Positions 33,217 through 44,860 are shown, numbered from the stretch's first letter. The stretch: 64,000 nucleotides of DNA from Promineifilum sp. (GCA_017983515.1 JAGOBF010000006.1:98228-162227); one strand, 5' to 3'. Translations and numbers: made by a program. Notes: a model not told the origin generated them from the sequence alone.

Positions 33217-36066
33217 TCAGGGCAGGCCTAGCGAGCGCAACCTGACCGAATCTTGCCCGGCCGCGCCCGGCGCTACCCCCAGCCGCTGCCCCGTCTCGGC
33301 CACGTATAGCCCCACTTCAATCGCATAGGTCCCGGCCGCCAATCCATCGGGCAGGACCATCTCGTAGGTGTCGACGACAACCTCGCCCGGCCGCCAGCGC
33401 GACGTGGGGTACGCGCCGCCGCGCGGCGTGGCGTCGGACTGCCAGACGCAGCACGTACCGTCGGCCTTCAACAGATGGACGAAGACGGTGTAGTCGGCCG
33501 TGGGCTGGGCCGCGGCTTGCCAGACCAGTTCGAGCGCGGCCGCGCCGGGAGAAACCGCGCTCTTGCCTGAATCTATCGGTGACAGCGTGTAGCCCGCCAG
33601 GGCGATCTCCCCGCCGAAGAGCGCGCCGACCGGCGTGGCAAACGGCGGCAGCTCGTACAGACGCTCGGTTTGCGTCACCGTTAGCAGGCCCAGGTCGGCG
33701 GCATAGATGGGCCGGCCCTGGGCGTCGAGCAGCTCCAGCCGGTAGGTGTAATCGCCGCCGGGCAGATCGTCGGGGACGGCGAACAGTTGCCGGTCGATAA
33801 CGAAGGCCGGGGTTTGCCACCGGTCGAAGGGGTAGGTGTTGTAGGCCGGTTGGCCCTGCACGACGGTGCGGGCCGCGCCGTCCGGGCCGGCGAGCGACAG
33901 GCGCAGTTGCCGGAAAGGTTGTGGGACGGCGGCCGACCACCACAAGGCCAGCGCCACGACTTCGCCCGTCTCGACCGCGCGCGCCCCGCGCTCGTAGCCC
34001 AGCAACGTCAGGCCCTCGGCCGCCGTCTGGCCCACCGGGAACGGCGGCGACGGCAGCGGATCGGGCGGCGGGCCGTGGAGAATGACCACGTCGTCGCTGA
34101 GCAGCGCATCCCCGGCGAAGGTTGCCGCGTCGTCCATGAGCGGCAGCCGGTCGCCAGTGGGCGGGTCGAAGCGGCCCAGGCGCAGCCGGTAAAGCCCGTT
34201 GGCCTGCGGCAGGCTCGGCGGCATCCCCGGCGGCGCGGACAGGTCGATGCGCTCCAGGATGACCTCGCCCGGCGTCCACTGCTCGGCCGGGTAACCGTCC
34301 TGATCGGTCTGGCTCCAGCGGTGGCCGTTCATGTCTTCCAGATGGACGAAGGTGGCGTAGTTGACGCCGGGTGAGGCGGCCGTCACTGTCCAGCGCAAGG
34401 TCAGCGACAGGGTCTGTCCGGCGGCGGCTGGCTCGGCTGTCAGGGCGTCCAGCCTAATCAGCCCGCCGAAGCTGGACGGAGTGGCCGCGGACATCTCGTC
34501 CGCGGCCGGCAGCATTGGCGGCCCGCTCAGGCGATAGACGCGAAACAGCTCCTGGCCGTCGGGGGCGACGACGACCTCCGGCGGGGCTTCGGCCTCCAGC
34601 CAGGGCAGCGCCCAGTCCGGGGCAGGGCTATTGGCCGGATAGAGGTAGAGAGCCGCGCCGGCGGCGGGAAAGACCAGGGCATGGCTGCCGGGCAGCCATT
34701 TGAGGCGGTCGTAGTTATCGCTGAGGAAGGCCAGCGTGGGGTGGCGGTAGTGGACGGCGGCCACGTAGACCGTCGGCTGCTCGTCGGGCGGCAGGGCGGC
34801 CAGGGTGGCATCCAGGTAGGCGGCGGCGGCGGTCAGGTCGCCGTCGGTGATGAGGCGCAGCGCCGGCGTGACGGCCCAGCGGTTAAAATAGAGATACTGG
34901 GTGTAGACACCGCCGCCCAGCAGGACAAACAGCAGGGCGACCGATACCCCGCCGGTTAGCGTCGGGCGGCCGAAGCGGCGCTCCACGTCGCGCAGCAGGA
35001 CGACGAGGCCGGTGGGCGGCAGAAAGAAGATGAAGGGAATCAGCCCCAGGGCGCGCAGATTGCTGGGGACGATCTCGTTGACGGCCAGAGCGGTGGGCAA
35101 GAGCATGACCAGCGGGGCCAGCAGGAGCAGCAGCACGGCCGCCCGTTGCCAATCATAGGGAAAACGGCGATAGCGCAGCAGGCAGAACAGCCAGCCGACG
35201 AGCAGCAGGCCACCGGTGACGAAATCGAACAGGGGGCGGCCGGGCAGGTTGAAGCGTAGATAGGGGTCGCCGCGCAGGAAAAACATGCCCAGCGAGCGCA
35301 GCAGGCTCTCGGTCAGGCTCAGGCTCGCCACGCCCGGCGCGACCTGGCTGATGCGCACCCAGAACGCGTCGGGGTGGAAATAGAAGTAGGCCAGCAGCGG
35401 CAGGGCAGCCAGGAAGGCGACCAGGGCGACGAAGAGAAGCTGCCGGGCGCGCGCAGAGCGGCCGGCGGGATCGAGCAGCAGCGGCAGCAGGGCAAAGGCC
35501 AGCAGGATGGGAAAGAGCCGCGCGGCCAGATAGGTGTAGGCGGTCAGGCCAATGAGCAGCCCGGCGGCCCACAACCACAGCCAGCGGCCGCCACGCAGCC
35601 CGCGAAAGAGCGCGGCCACGGCCAGCGCCATCAGTAGCGGCTGGCTGATGACCCGAAAACCGAGGCGGCTGAACAGCACGTGCCAGAAGCTGACCGCCAG
35701 CAGCGCCGCCGCCAGCAGCGCGATGCGCCGATCGGCCAGCATCTCGCGGCCGAGGCGATAGGTGGCGGCGATGGTCAGCAGGCCGATGAAGGCCGAGGTG
35801 AGGCGCAAGGCGAAGAGGGTGTTGCCCAGCGCGGCGGCCATCCCCCCGGCCAGGTAGAGGTAGAGAGGCTCGCGGCCGGTGAAGGCGGGAATAAAGACCG
35901 GCCGCTCGCCGCGCAGGCCGATGTCGCCGGCATTGAGGCCGTAGGCGGCCTCATCATAGTGGACGCCGGGCGGGATGGTGGTCAGGGCGGGCAGGCGCAG
36001 GGCGGCCGCCACGAGCAGGGCCAGCACCATGTAAGCCAGCGCGTGGGTGCGCGTGAGGCGGGTCAT
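33217..36066 (-). CDS. GT-C glycosyltransferase family 39-like membrane protein with large C-terminal domain
   Basis: About 949 residues from ATG 36066. The N-terminal half is polytopic, with some 11 to 13 hydrophobic segments. The first outer loop has IPPGVHYDEAAYGLNAGDIG, whose Asp-Glu pair is the catalytic-type motif of PMT/ArnT lipid-linked-sugar transferases, and FIPAFTGREPLYLYL follows. The C-terminal half, from about residue 500, is non-membrane and beta-rich, with two repeats of the type LTLRWTVTAASPGVNYATFV and ALWWSAAVPQPFRQLRLSLA, including YTVFVHLLKADG. It probably glycosylates a surface protein or lipid. Target unknown. The start is uncertain because no clear ribosome site precedes it. 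Single gene. Confidence 0.8.
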   Translation of the reverse strand: MTRLTRTHALAYMVLALLVAAALRLPALTTIPPGVHYDEAAYGLNAGDIGLRGERPVFIPAFTGREPLYLYLAGGMAAALGNTLFALRLTSAFIGLLTIAATYRLGREMLADRRIALLAAALLAVSFWHVLFSRLGFRVISQPLLMALAVAALFRGLRGGRWLWLWAAGLLIGLTAYTYLAARLFPILLAFALLPLLLDPAGRSARARQLLFVALVAFLAALPLLAYFYFHPDAFWVRISQVAPGVASLSLTESLLRSLGMFFLRGDPYLRFNLPGRPLFDFVTGGLLLVGWLFCLLRYRRFPYDWQRAAVLLLLLAPLVMLLPTALAVNEIVPSNLRALGLIPFIFFLPPTGLVVLLRDVERRFGRPTLTGGVSVALLFVLLGGGVYTQYLYFNRWAVTPALRLITDGDLTAAAAYLDATLAALPPDEQPTVYVAAVHYRHPTLAFLSDNYDRLKWLPGSHALVFPAAGAALYLYPANSPAPDWALPWLEAEAPPEVVVAPDGQELFRVYRLSGPPMLPAADEMSAATPSSFGGLIRLDALTAEPAAAGQTLSLTLRWTVTAASPGVNYATFVHLEDMNGHRWSQTDQDGYPAEQWTPGEVILERIDLSAPPGMPPSLPQANGLYRLRLGRFDPPTGDRLPLMDDAATFAGDALLSDDVVILHGPPPDPLPSPPFPVGQTAAEGLTLLGYERGARAVETGEVVALALWWSAAVPQPFRQLRLSLAGPDGAARTVVQGQPAYNTYPFDRWQTPAFVIDRQLFAVPDDLPGGDYTYRLELLDAQGRPIYAADLGLLTVTQTERLYELPPFATPVGALFGGEIALAGYTLSPIDSGKSAVSPGAAALELVWQAAAQPTADYTVFVHLLKADGTCCVWQSDATPRGGAYPTSRWRPGEVVVDTYEMVLPDGLAAGTYAIEVGLYVAETGQRLGVAPGAAGQDSVRLRSLGLP

Positions 36067-36443
36067 ATGAGGGTGATTGTATCTTATAGAAGAAGCAACC
36101 ACAGATTTCACAGATCGCGCAGATTTTTGGAGACGCGCCCGAGGAGCTTGCGGCGTTTCCTGGCACTTTGTCTGCCAGATGGAAATTAAACTGCCGGGTT
36201 GTCCTCCCTGAGCGGCCGTGCCGGTCGTGGGCGAGCTGGACGGTCGCGGGTGATGGACTCAAGGCGCGGAAGGTAATGTGAACCATTTCACAAGCGTAGC
36301 TTTTCCGTATATTCTCCGTAGCGCGCGCGTACAGCGACAATCGCCTTTCCGTCGTAGAATAGTCAATGAAGGGTAAAAAATCTCTTCTTCTTCTCCTCCT
36401 TTTAACGAGAGTCAGGTTTCGGCGTTCCTGACTCTCACCAACG

Positions 36444-36475
36444 AAAAGGGGCCGGCTAATCAGCCGGCCCCTTTT
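36444..36475. terminator. Bidirectional intrinsic terminator near gyrA
   Basis: Perfect 14-bp stem AAAAGGGGCCGGCT/AGCCGGCCCCTTTT with loop AATC. T-rich on both sides, so it can stop transcripts from gyrA (minus) and any plus-strand transcript. Confidence 0.8.
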
Positions 36476-36534
36476 GCTTTGAGAAGAAGAAATGGCTAAG
36501 GATTTAAACAGACAAGAAGGATTGTTGCCAGAAC

Positions 36535-36596
36535 GGCTACGGACTTGGGCTGATGAAACGGGGTTTCTTCAGCCGTTTCATCCCCCATCCGTAGCC
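36535..36596. repeat. Nested inverted repeat just downstream of gyrA
   Basis: Outer arms GGCTACGGA/TCCGTAGCC (36535-36543, 36588-36596), inner arms GATGAAACGG/CCGTTTCATC (36552-36561, 36573-36582), with a GGG/CCC pairing between. It starts 10 bases after the gyrA stop on the minus strand. It may be an mRNA 3'-end stabiliser or a dispersed palindromic element. Confidence 0.6.
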
Positions 36597-36606
36597 ATTC
36601 CTTCTA

Positions 36607-39138
<2,532 letters not shown>

Positions 39139-39256
39139 GTGAACCTCCGCCGACTCCGGTCGATCTCACGCCCGGTTCGTGCTGCAACCATCCTACCGGA
39201 CGGCCATCGGCACGGTTGTGCCCACGAAATCGGACAATCCGGAGGACGAGTATTGA

Positions 39257-39436
39257 TGCCCGATTATATCCCAAACCGCCCACATTAACGAATGGCCCCT
39301 AGACTTCTATCATGCCGTCGCCTTCGTCAGGGATGGGCAGGATCGCCCCCTCGCGCTGTGGGAATTGCCTGCCGGCCGCAGGCCCATCGGTCTCGGAATC
39401 GGCCGGCGGGTCGAATTTGTCGTCACGTTCTACGGA
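39257..39436 (+). pseudogene. Possible C-terminal remnant of an unknown gene
   Basis: After an in-frame TGA at 39254, codons up to the TGA ending at 39436 read INEWPLDFYHAVAFVRDG, then QDRPLALWELPAGRRPIGLG and RRVEFVVTFYG. The alternation of hydrophobic and polar residues and the GC-rich third positions look like coding sequence, but there is no start codon and I do not recognise the family. The rest of 39139-39485 holds the gyrA upstream region and nothing else. Confidence 0.3.
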
Positions 39437-39485
39437 TGACCCGCAGCCCGGCCGCGACCTGCTCCAGCCAAAGCGCCAGCCCCTT

Positions 39486-40490
39486 TTAATCGCGCGCCCG
39501 ATAGGCTGCCTCGATAGTGCCCCCCGCCTCAAAGTTCGACTTTAAGTAGTGCAACGACTGCGCCCGATCGGCTCCGCCCGCCTCGCTCAGCAACAAATCC
39601 GTGCAGTAGAGCGCGATGTCTTCCACAATGCGCTCGGCGCGATAATAGGCCAGCGCGACGGCATCGACCGCCGCCCGGCCATAGCCCACGTGAAACAGCC
39701 GCTCTTCCTCTGGCGGCGTGTGCCCTCTGAACCCCTGCGCGCCGCCGGGATACATCAGGTCGCGCTCCCGGGGCGCGAAGATGGGCTGATCCCAGTCGAC
39801 GATATAGAGGCGCCGGCCGGCGTCGATCAGGACGTTGCCCGCGTGCAGGTCGGAATGGCACAGCACAAACGCGCCCGGCCGCGCCTGAAGCGTCGCTGCA
39901 TGCCGCTCGGACAGGTCGACGAGCGCTGCAATCGCCGTCCGCTTCTCATTTAGAAAGGCCGCCAGCTCGATGGCCACGGGATCAGTGTAGGTCTCGCGCG
40001 CCGCCTGCTCCAGAAATTCCCTGACCGCTTCCCGCCAGCGGGCCGAATAGGTCTCTTGCCGCACGCCGGCGGCCAAATCCGGCGGCAAAGCTGTGTCATG
40101 GATGCGCCGCAGCGCCGCCCCCAGCGCCCGCCACTGCCGCGCCGACATCTCGATCTCATAGCCGTTCCGCCCCTCGACAAACGGGTACAAAATGACCCGA
40201 TAGCCGTCCAGTTCGGCCCATAGGCGGCCTGCCCGCGTTGCCTGGGGGGCAATAATCGGCTGGATACCCTGGTCGCTCAGGTATCGGGGCACTGCGACCG
40301 AGGACGCATCGAACGCACCGCTTCTCAGCTTGACGAAGTAAGGCGTCCCTTCCCCAGTCACGGCGCGATAGACGGCCGTATTCGCATCCGCGCCCAGAGG
40401 CAAGAACTCGATGCTCGCCACCGGCAATCCATAGTCGGCCCGCAAGCAAGTCATGATCTGTTTGTCGGGAAGGTCTGGTTTTTCGAGCAT
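39486..40490 (-). CDS. Aminoglycoside-phosphotransferase-fold kinase
   Basis: 334 residues of the APH/choline-kinase fold. The catalytic loop VLCHSDLHAGNVLIDAG (the HxDxxxxN Brenner motif, about 222-238) and the metal motif YIVDWDQPIFAP (about 243) are intact. An N-terminal lobe with YFVKLRSGAFDASSVAVP provides the nucleotide Lys. This fold covers antibiotic kinases, homoserine and choline kinases and many unknown small-molecule kinases; nothing here points to drug resistance. The gene begins 3 bases upstream of the pheA stop region and reads toward 39486, so pheA and this kinase are probably co-transcribed. Confidence 0.8.
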   Translation of the reverse strand: MLEKPDLPDKQIMTCLRADYGLPVASIEFLPLGADANTAVYRAVTGEGTPYFVKLRSGAFDASSVAVPRYLSDQGIQPIIAPQATRAGRLWAELDGYRVILYPFVEGRNGYEIEMSARQWRALGAALRRIHDTALPPDLAAGVRQETYSARWREAVREFLEQAARETYTDPVAIELAAFLNEKRTAIAALVDLSERHAATLQARPGAFVLCHSDLHAGNVLIDAGRRLYIVDWDQPIFAPRERDLMYPGGAQGFRGHTPPEEERLFHVGYGRAAVDAVALAYYRAERIVEDIALYCTDLLLSEAGGADRAQSLHYLKSNFEAGGTIEAAYRARD

Positions 40491-40493
40491 CAG

Positions 40494-41336
40494 CTAGACC
40501 TGCGCCGCTGGATACGACCCCAATACCTTCAGAAACGATGCGTGCCGCAGGATGCCCAGCAGCGCCTCGCGCACCGCCTCATCCTCCTCGTGACCCTCGA
40601 AGTCGACGTAGAACAGATAGTGCCACGGCCGGTTGCGCCGCGGCCGCGATTCGATCTTGGTCATGTTGATATCCCGCCGGGCCAGCTCGCCCAGCGCCGC
40701 ATACAGCGCCCCGGGCACGTGGCGTGTGGTCAGGATGATCGACGTCTTGCTGGGGTCTTGCCGAGCCGGATACGCCGTGCCCAGCACAAAAAAGCGAGTG
40801 AAATTAAAGTCCTGATCCTCCACGTGGCGAATGAGAATGTCCAGGCCATAGGTCTCGGCCGCCAGGGCGGAGGCAATGGCCGCCGTGCCCGGCTGCGGGT
40901 CGGCCGCCAGGTCACGCGCCGCCCCGGCCGTGTCATAATATTCCACCGCCTCCAGCCCCATGCGCCGCAACGTCTGTTCGCATTGCATCAGCGCCTGATG
41001 ATGGGACCGCACCCGGCGCACGTCGCCCAACGTCGTCCCCGGCGCGGCCATCAGACAATGCTCCACGCGCAGGATGACCTCCGCCTGGATGTGCAGGTCG
41101 TAGTCGATGAGCAGGTCATAAGCGGGGATCACCGTCCCGGCCAGTGAATTTTCCACCGGCAACATCCCGTAGTCGGCGCGCCCGTCTTGCAGCGCATCGA
41201 TGATCGCCAGAAAGGTACGGCAGGGCAGCACGGCCGCCCCTGGCCCAAAATGCTCGCGCACCGCCTGTTCGGAGTACGCGCCGTGCTCGCCCTGGAAGGC
41301 AACGATCGAACGCTTGGTCGCCATGCTATCCATCAT
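40494..41336 (-). CDS. pheA: Prephenate dehydratase
   Basis: Converts prephenate to phenylpyruvate in phenylalanine synthesis. About 280 residues. Catalytic domain: IVAFQGEHGAYSEQAVREHF, YGMLPVENSLAGTVIPAYDL, RRVRSHHQALMQCEQTL, YYDTAGAARDLA, and DQDFNFTRFFVLG, with the Thr-Arg-Phe (TRF) active-site triad intact. The C-terminal ACT domain (TSIILTTRHVPGALYAALGE, NMTKIESRPRRNRPWHYLFY) senses phenylalanine for feedback inhibition. Start taken at ATG 41336; a second ATG at 41324 is as likely. AGGAGG lies 14 bases upstream of 41336. No chorismate mutase domain is fused. Confidence 0.93.
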   Translation of the reverse strand: MMDSMATKRSIVAFQGEHGAYSEQAVREHFGPGAAVLPCRTFLAIIDALQDGRADYGMLPVENSLAGTVIPAYDLLIDYDLHIQAEVILRVEHCLMAAPGTTLGDVRRVRSHHQALMQCEQTLRRMGLEAVEYYDTAGAARDLAADPQPGTAAIASALAAETYGLDILIRHVEDQDFNFTRFFVLGTAYPARQDPSKTSIILTTRHVPGALYAALGELARRDINMTKIESRPRRNRPWHYLFYVDFEGHEEDEAVREALLGILRHASFLKVLGSYPAAQV

Positions 41337-41622
41337 GCCAACGACTGTTTCCTCCTGTGATTTCGCGCCCAGTGTATCCTCACACCTGACAAAGATCACC
41401 CCTAAGACATAACAAATGCAACTAGATCAATTGGATACGGGACGTTATGATTCATGGAAGCGGATCGTTCCTTCCGTTCGATCTCGCTTACCGCGCCGCC
41501 GGATCAGCCCAACGGGCATATCGGAGCGCAGCTTCGTAGCGATTAGCAAAAAATTCAATTGGCGGTTGCGCGTGTCCCCTATTCGCCCGGCCGCTGGATC
41601 ATATAAGCCAAGGAGTGAGACC

Positions 41623-43335
41623 ATGAGCCTGCACTATGCCGACAAACCCTGGACGAAGAGCTATGACAAAGGCGTGCCGGAGACCATCGACGTTCCCTCG
41701 CATCCCGTCCAGTACTTCCTGGAAGAGGCCGCCCGCCGTGTACCCGGCAACACGGCCGTTCTCTTTCAGGGCCGGGCCTTTACCTATACCGAAATCAACC
41801 AGGCTGCCGACGCCGTCGCCGCCGGGCTGGCCGCCAACGGCTTCAAGAAGGGCGACCGGGCCGTCATCTACATGCCCAATCTGCCGCAATTTGCCATCAT
41901 CTACTACGGCATTCTGAAAGCGGGCGGCATCGTCATTGCCACCAACCCGCTCTACACCGAACGCGAGCTGCAACACCAACTCAAGGACTGCGGTGCCGAG
42001 ACCGTCTTCGTGCTCAGCCGCTACTATCCGCTGCTTAAGAAGGTCCAGAAGAGCGGCGAGACGAAAGTCAAGCGTATCATCGTCACCTACATCAAGAACT
42101 ACCTGCCCAGCGTCAAGAGCGTGCTTTATGGCCTGCTGAAAGAGAAGAAAGAGGGCGACCGCGTCGATATCGCGCCGGGAGACGTAACCCTGAACGATTT
42201 CATCGCCCTGGGCGCGCGCAGCCCCAAGCCCAACGTCACCGTCAGCGGCGACGACATCGCCCTGCTGCAATATACCGGCGGCACGACCGGCCTTTCCAAG
42301 GGGGCCGTCGGTCTGCATCGCAATTTGGTCGCCAACGCGATCATGGTCTCGAAATGGATTGGGGATTGGCATTACGGCCAGGACACGTTGCTGGGCGCAA
42401 TCCCGTTTTTCCACTCCTATGGCATGGTGACGGCCGTGATCTTCACTTTCTCCATCGGCGGCCGGCTGTTGATCATCCCCAATCCGCGCGACCTGCCTTA
42501 CGTGCTGGAGACCATTAATAAGTACAAGCCGGCCTACTTCCCCGGCGTCCCCGCCATGTACATAGCGATCAACAACAACGAGGGCGTGGCCAGCGGCAAG
42601 TACGATCTCCGCTCCATTCGGGCCTGCATTTCCGGCTCGGCCCCCTTGATGGTCGAAACCAAAGCCAAATTCGAGCAACTCACCGGCGGCAAGCTGGTCG
42701 AGGGCTATGGCCTGACCGAGTCCCATGTCGCCACCCATGCTAACCCCCTGCAGGGCAAGAACCCGCCCGGTTCTATCGGTCTGCCGCTGCCCGGCGTCGA
42801 GGCCCGCATCGTCGACCCGGTCGAGGGTGACCAGGAACTGCCCATCGGTGCCGTCGGCGAACTGGTCATGCGCGGGCCGACGATTATGCAGGGCTACTGG
42901 AACATGCCCAACGAGACAACCAACTCGCTGCGCGACGGCTGGCTCTACACGGGCGATATTGCCCGCATGGATGAAGAGGGCTACTTCTACATCGAGGATC
43001 GCAAGAAAGACATGATCCTCTGCGGCGGCTACAACGTCTACCCGCGCGAGGTGGAAGAAGTGCTCACCCGCCATCCGGCCGTGCTGGAAGTGAGCGTGGC
43101 CGGCCTGCCCGACGCCAAGCGCGGCGAGACCGTGGCGGCCTGGATCGTCAAACGGCCGGGCCAGGAGAGCGTGACCGAATCGCAGATCGTCGACTGGAGC
43201 AAGAAAGAATTGGCGGCCTACAAGTATCCGCGCATCATCCAGTTCCGCGACGAACTGCCCAAGACCACCGTCGGCAAGGTGCTCAAGCGCGAATTGGTGC
43301 GCGAATACAAGGAAAAAAGCAACGGGAAGGCGTAA
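41623..43335 (+). CDS. fadD: Long-chain fatty-acid-CoA ligase
   Basis: 570 residues of the ANL adenylate-forming family. ATG 41623 with AAGGAGTGAGACC directly upstream. Motifs: LLQYTGGTTGLSKGAVGLHR (P-loop A3, about 220), YGMVTAVIFTFSIGG, LVEGYGLTESHVATHANP (A5), GWLYTGDIARMDEEGYFYIE (A7), DRKKDMILCGGYNVYPREVE (A8, fatty-acyl ligase signature), and PKTTVGKVLKRELVREY with the A10 Lys. Activates fatty acids for beta-oxidation. Acetyl-CoA from that route needs the glyoxylate genes aceA and aceB found 15 kb away. It ends in its own terminator. Confidence 0.9.
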   Translation: MSLHYADKPWTKSYDKGVPETIDVPSHPVQYFLEEAARRVPGNTAVLFQGRAFTYTEINQAADAVAAGLAANGFKKGDRAVIYMPNLPQFAIIYYGILKAGGIVIATNPLYTERELQHQLKDCGAETVFVLSRYYPLLKKVQKSGETKVKRIIVTYIKNYLPSVKSVLYGLLKEKKEGDRVDIAPGDVTLNDFIALGARSPKPNVTVSGDDIALLQYTGGTTGLSKGAVGLHRNLVANAIMVSKWIGDWHYGQDTLLGAIPFFHSYGMVTAVIFTFSIGGRLLIIPNPRDLPYVLETINKYKPAYFPGVPAMYIAINNNEGVASGKYDLRSIRACISGSAPLMVETKAKFEQLTGGKLVEGYGLTESHVATHANPLQGKNPPGSIGLPLPGVEARIVDPVEGDQELPIGAVGELVMRGPTIMQGYWNMPNETTNSLRDGWLYTGDIARMDEEGYFYIEDRKKDMILCGGYNVYPREVEEVLTRHPAVLEVSVAGLPDAKRGETVAAWIVKRPGQESVTESQIVDWSKKELAAYKYPRIIQFRDELPKTTVGKVLKRELVREYKEKSNGKA

Positions 43336-43389
43336 CCAAAGCTAAATAGCCAGCCTATTTGTATTTCATAGGCTACGTCGATAACAATA

Positions 43390-43428
43390 ACGAGATGTGC
43401 CGCCACAGAAGCGACACATCTCGTTTTT
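43390..43428 (+). terminator. Intrinsic terminator of the acyl-CoA ligase gene
   Basis: Stem ACGAGATGTG/CACATCTCGT (43390-43399, 43414-43423) with a 14-base loop, followed by a run of T. Confidence 0.88.
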
Positions 43429-43467
43429 ATATCCTGTGCTTTATATGGTGACAGGAGGTATAGGGCG

Positions 43468-44661
43468 CTAAATGGCTGCTTCGGTCTCCATTCGCGCCAA
43501 CAGTTGACGCAAGTAAGGCGCGTAGCCGACATTTTCGTAGATCGCCAGCGCCGCCTCCTCCACTTCAAACGGCTCCGGCAGGGCGCGGATCGCCTCCAGA
43601 TAGGCCATGTCAGTGCGGATGACGCTCTCCGGGAACAGCCGCGTGCCCTCCAGGGCCAGCAAGACCGGGGCCGTGGACAGCGTCTTGCCCTTCAATGTGC
43701 GCACCACGCCGGCCCGCCGGGCCAGCACGATCAGCGAATTGATCATATTGCGCGACGCCTCGCCGTCCTGATCTTCGGTGTGGAGCTCGACCAGCCGGTC
43801 GATCAGCTCGCGCCATTCCAGGCCATCGGCCGTCTGCAGGACGCCGAGCATCTCTTTCAGCAGCGCGAACCGCAAACGGGCCGGGATGACGCGCAGCTTC
43901 TGTTTCTTGAGCGCGCTGCGGTAGCGCCGGTGCAGTTCAGGTTGCGCGTCCGGCGCCTCCGTGCGCCGAACGTAGGTCGTCGTGCCCTCTCTTTCCAGCG
44001 TGATGCGTTCGGCGTGGCGGCCGAGGAACTTCGTAAATGAAGTGTCGGAATACTGGAACCGGCCGAATTGTCCGCCAGTCAACTCGATCATGCGCTCTTT
44101 GACCACGCTGGCGCGCACGCGCTCGTCGCCGGCCAGCAGGCTATCGACAGCCTGGCCCAACAGCAGCTCGGCCTCTTTATCCGACAGCGGCGGCGCGGGC
44201 AGCATGTCCTCGTAGTAGATATATTGGTCGCACAGCCCCATCAGGCTTTCGCTGGTGGTATGCTTCAGGCCCACACCGATGACGTGCTTGCCACGCCGCC
44301 GCAGGGCGTGGATCAGCGGCACGAAGTCGCGGTCGCCGGTGACGAGCACGTAGATGCCGTATTCCTGCCCATCCACCAGCGTATCCATCGTATCGACGAC
44401 CAGGTACATGTCGATCAGGTTTTTGCCGAAGTTGTTGAGCGGCACGGCCGATTGCATGGTGAATCCGGCCGTGGCCAGATCTTTCATCAACTTCTGGTCC
44501 TGGCGCAGGTTGCCCGAATAGGCGCGACGCAGCACCACCCGCCCACCGGTGCGCTCCTTGATGTGAGTAATGAGCAAACTGATATCGAAATTCAAGTTGG
44601 CGTCGCGTGCGCCGATCACCAGATTGTCCAGATCAAGAAAAATGGCGACGTCATTAGCCAT
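43468..44661 (-). CDS. NYN-domain (PIN-like) nuclease with C-terminal LOTUS/OST-HTH-like region
   Basis: 397 residues. N-terminal NYN domain: VAIFLDLDNLVIGARDANLN (first Asp cluster), MYLVVDTMDTLVDGQEYGIY, VLVTGDRDFVPLIHALRRRG (the SGDxDF-type motif with two Asp), GKHVIGVGLKHTTSESLMG. All the acidic positions of an active RNase look present. A linker at about 150-230 includes GGQFGRFQYSDTSFTKFLGR, which resembles the OST-HTH/LOTUS RNA-binding module, followed by a helical C-terminal part. Predicted to bind and cut RNA. The promoter side faces the twin parS-like palindromes. Confidence 0.85.
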   Translation of the reverse strand: MANDVAIFLDLDNLVIGARDANLNFDISLLITHIKERTGGRVVLRRAYSGNLRQDQKLMKDLATAGFTMQSAVPLNNFGKNLIDMYLVVDTMDTLVDGQEYGIYVLVTGDRDFVPLIHALRRRGKHVIGVGLKHTTSESLMGLCDQYIYYEDMLPAPPLSDKEAELLLGQAVDSLLAGDERVRASVVKERMIELTGGQFGRFQYSDTSFTKFLGRHAERITLEREGTTTYVRRTEAPDAQPELHRRYRSALKKQKLRVIPARLRFALLKEMLGVLQTADGLEWRELIDRLVELHTEDQDGEASRNMINSLIVLARRAGVVRTLKGKTLSTAPVLLALEGTRLFPESVIRTDMAYLEAIRALPEPFEVEEAALAIYENVGYAPYLRQLLARMETEAAI

Positions 44662-44782
44662 ATTGATTCCCCAGGTGGCCGCAGAGAGAGGCTAGATACT
44701 GTGTTAGCCAAACGATCATTCGATTCCTCGGGTGATTCTACCGAATTAGGCTGAACTGGCAACGAATAAACGCTCCACGAAT

Positions 44783-44825
44783 TGTTTCCCGGGAAACGGT
44801 TTCGCTGCCTGTTTCCCGGGAAACA
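44783..44825. promoter_or_regulatory. Two parS-like palindromes, GTTTCCCGGGAAAC
   Basis: TGTTTCCCGGGAAACG at 44783-44798 and the fully symmetric TGTTTCCCGGGAAACA at 44810-44825, centres 27 bases apart. The bacterial parS consensus TGTTTCACGTGAAACA differs only at two symmetric central bases. They lie in the divergent region between the NYN gene and the methyltransferase gene. Either ParB-binding centromere sites or an operator for the two genes. Confidence 0.6.
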
Positions 44826-44860
44826 ATGACCAGTTGGCATCCAACCCCATTCTTGATACC

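Larger units (their letters stand above)
36067..36606. other. 540-bp gene-free stretch with several strong inverted repeats
   Basis: Contents in order: a CACAGATTTCACAGATCGCGC repeat at 36101-36121; CT-rich DNA at 36380-36400; hairpin GAGAGTCAGG/CCTGACTCTC (36407-36416, 36427-36436); the 14-bp terminator stem at 36444-36475; a nested hairpin at 36535-36596. No ORF is supported on either strand. The first two hairpins read together on the plus strand resemble the end of a small RNA. Confidence 0.55.

Noticed and set aside
39486..40490. Aminoglycoside resistance gene
   Set aside because: Only the general kinase fold is shown. The close link to pheA and the lack of resistance-type motifs make a metabolic kinase more likely.
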